Below are positions 63,594 through 64,000 of a DNA stretch of 64,000 nt, one piece after another. Under the pieces are notes generated by a model. The model searched no databases. It was not told where the DNA came from and saw only the letters and a program-made list of their open reading frames with translations. Source of the DNA: an uncultured Aquimarina sp. Lineage in GTDB: Bacteria > Bacteroidota > Bacteroidia > Flavobacteriales > Flavobacteriaceae. The translations under genes were made by a program, and so were the position numbers. Location of the stretch: assembly GCF_947492965.1 (NCBI RefSeq), contig NZ_CANLOZ010000011.1, forward strand, positions 1 through 64,000, read 5' to 3'. Every line of letters begins with the position of its first letter. The stretch's first letter is position 1.

Positions 63594-64000
63594 CTATAAA
63601 TCTTTAATCATCCAAGCCTGACAACTGTAGTGCCCTGTATCTCCCATTGGGGCATCTAAATAAGTAAAGCCAACTTTAGCATACAATTTCCTTGCGTCTT
63701 TCATATAAGGCATTGTCTCCAAATAACATTTTGTAAATCCTTGTGCTCTGGCAAAATCAAGACAGGTATTCATCATTTGATGCCCTAATCCTTTTCCTCT
63801 AGCCTCTGGTAAAAAATACATTTTTTGAAGTTCACAAATCTCATCACTTCCTTTTTCTAATTGAGCAATTCCTGCACCTCCAATAATTTTCTCATCCTCT
63901 TCTACCACAAAATATTCTTTCCTTGCACCTTCATAGGTTTCAAACATTATATCCAGCTCTTTATCCTCATAAGCAGTACCTACCTTAGGAACTCCCATTT
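63594..64000 (-). CDS. GNAT N-acetyltransferase, truncated by the window edge
   Basis: Only the C-terminal part, about 135 residues, is inside the window. It shows FLPEARGKGLGHQMMNTCLDFARAQGFTKCYLETMPYMKDARKLYAKVGF, the acetyl-CoA loop and last strands of a GNAT domain, with EYFVVEEDEKIIGGAGI before it. The segment VGTAYEDKELDIMFETYEG is normally internal in relatives, so the Met near 63998 is probably not the true start and the gene continues beyond position 64000. The substrate is unknown. It leads directly into prmC two bases downstream. Confidence 0.85.
   Translation of the reverse strand, partial: MGVPKVGTAYEDKELDIMFETYEGARKEYFVVEEDEKIIGGAGIAQLEKGSDEICELQKMYFLPEARGKGLGHQMMNTCLDFARAQGFTKCYLETMPYMKDARKLYAKVGFTYLDAPMGDTGHYSCQAWMIKDL

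Overview
The window comes from an AT-rich member of the Bacteroidota, most likely a marine Flavobacteriaceae species; the mixture of families recalls Aquimarina, but that genus call is only an impression. Evidence: three secreted proteins end in type IX secretion (T9SS) sorting domains. The block bamD-rpoZ-coaBC-porD-recN is present in the order I know from flavobacteria. There is a bacillithiol-linked YtxJ protein and an RprX/RprY-like two-component pair. Several genes have promoter -7 elements of the TAnnTTTG type used by the Bacteroidota primary sigma factor. I see no tRNA, rRNA, CRISPR array, insertion sequence, prophage or integrase, so this looks like an ordinary chromosomal stretch with a few lineage-specific insertions.

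Layout. 1-9.4 kb: lpdA, then small accessory genes (beta-helix lipoprotein, leucine-rich repeat protein, CPBP protease, two acetyltransferases, lspA, an AhpD-like protein, a VOC protein, a membrane protein). 9.5-14.7 kb: glyA and fahA transcribed divergently, a lipoprotein, a glyoxalase-like protein and ytxJ. 14.7-26.7 kb: a secretome-rich section with a T9SS beta-helix/CBM6 protein, clpB, a T9SS endonuclease I, a TetR regulator with a thioesterase and two matching operators, an unlisted 41-residue membrane protein, a T9SS GH5 glycanase and a cysteine-containing lipoprotein. 26.8-30.4 kb: a phytase-like lipoprotein with a secreted histidine phosphatase, two small secreted proteins and smpB.

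30.4-43.3 kb: pcm, then a long co-directional run: Gfo/Idh oxidoreductase, 3-hydroxybutyryl-CoA dehydrogenase, M23 peptidase, two tandem TlpA-type lipoproteins, DUF1015, YggS, a DnaQ/GIY-YIG fusion, a DUF3857 protein, a voltage-gated-type channel and miaA. 43.4-56.9 kb, all on the minus strand: a response regulator/histidine kinase pair, a glycosyltransferase-ybbR-coaE group, fabI, recN-porD-coaBC-rpoZ-bamD, and a DUF6913-dapA-Kir channel group. 57.0-60.0 kb: four tandem membrane paralogs distantly related to YhhN/TMEM86 lysoplasmalogenases. 60.1-64.0 kb: ligA, a LOG-family protein, prmC and a truncated acetyltransferase.

No large unknown defence or mobile system is visible. The most unusual items are the tandem YhhN-like array in which predicted catalytic aspartates are progressively lost, the tandem TlpA pair with near-identical ends and diverged middles, the TetR-thioesterase module with two copies of one 16-bp operator, and a DEDDh/GIY-YIG fusion that keeps a UvrC-like four-cysteine motif.
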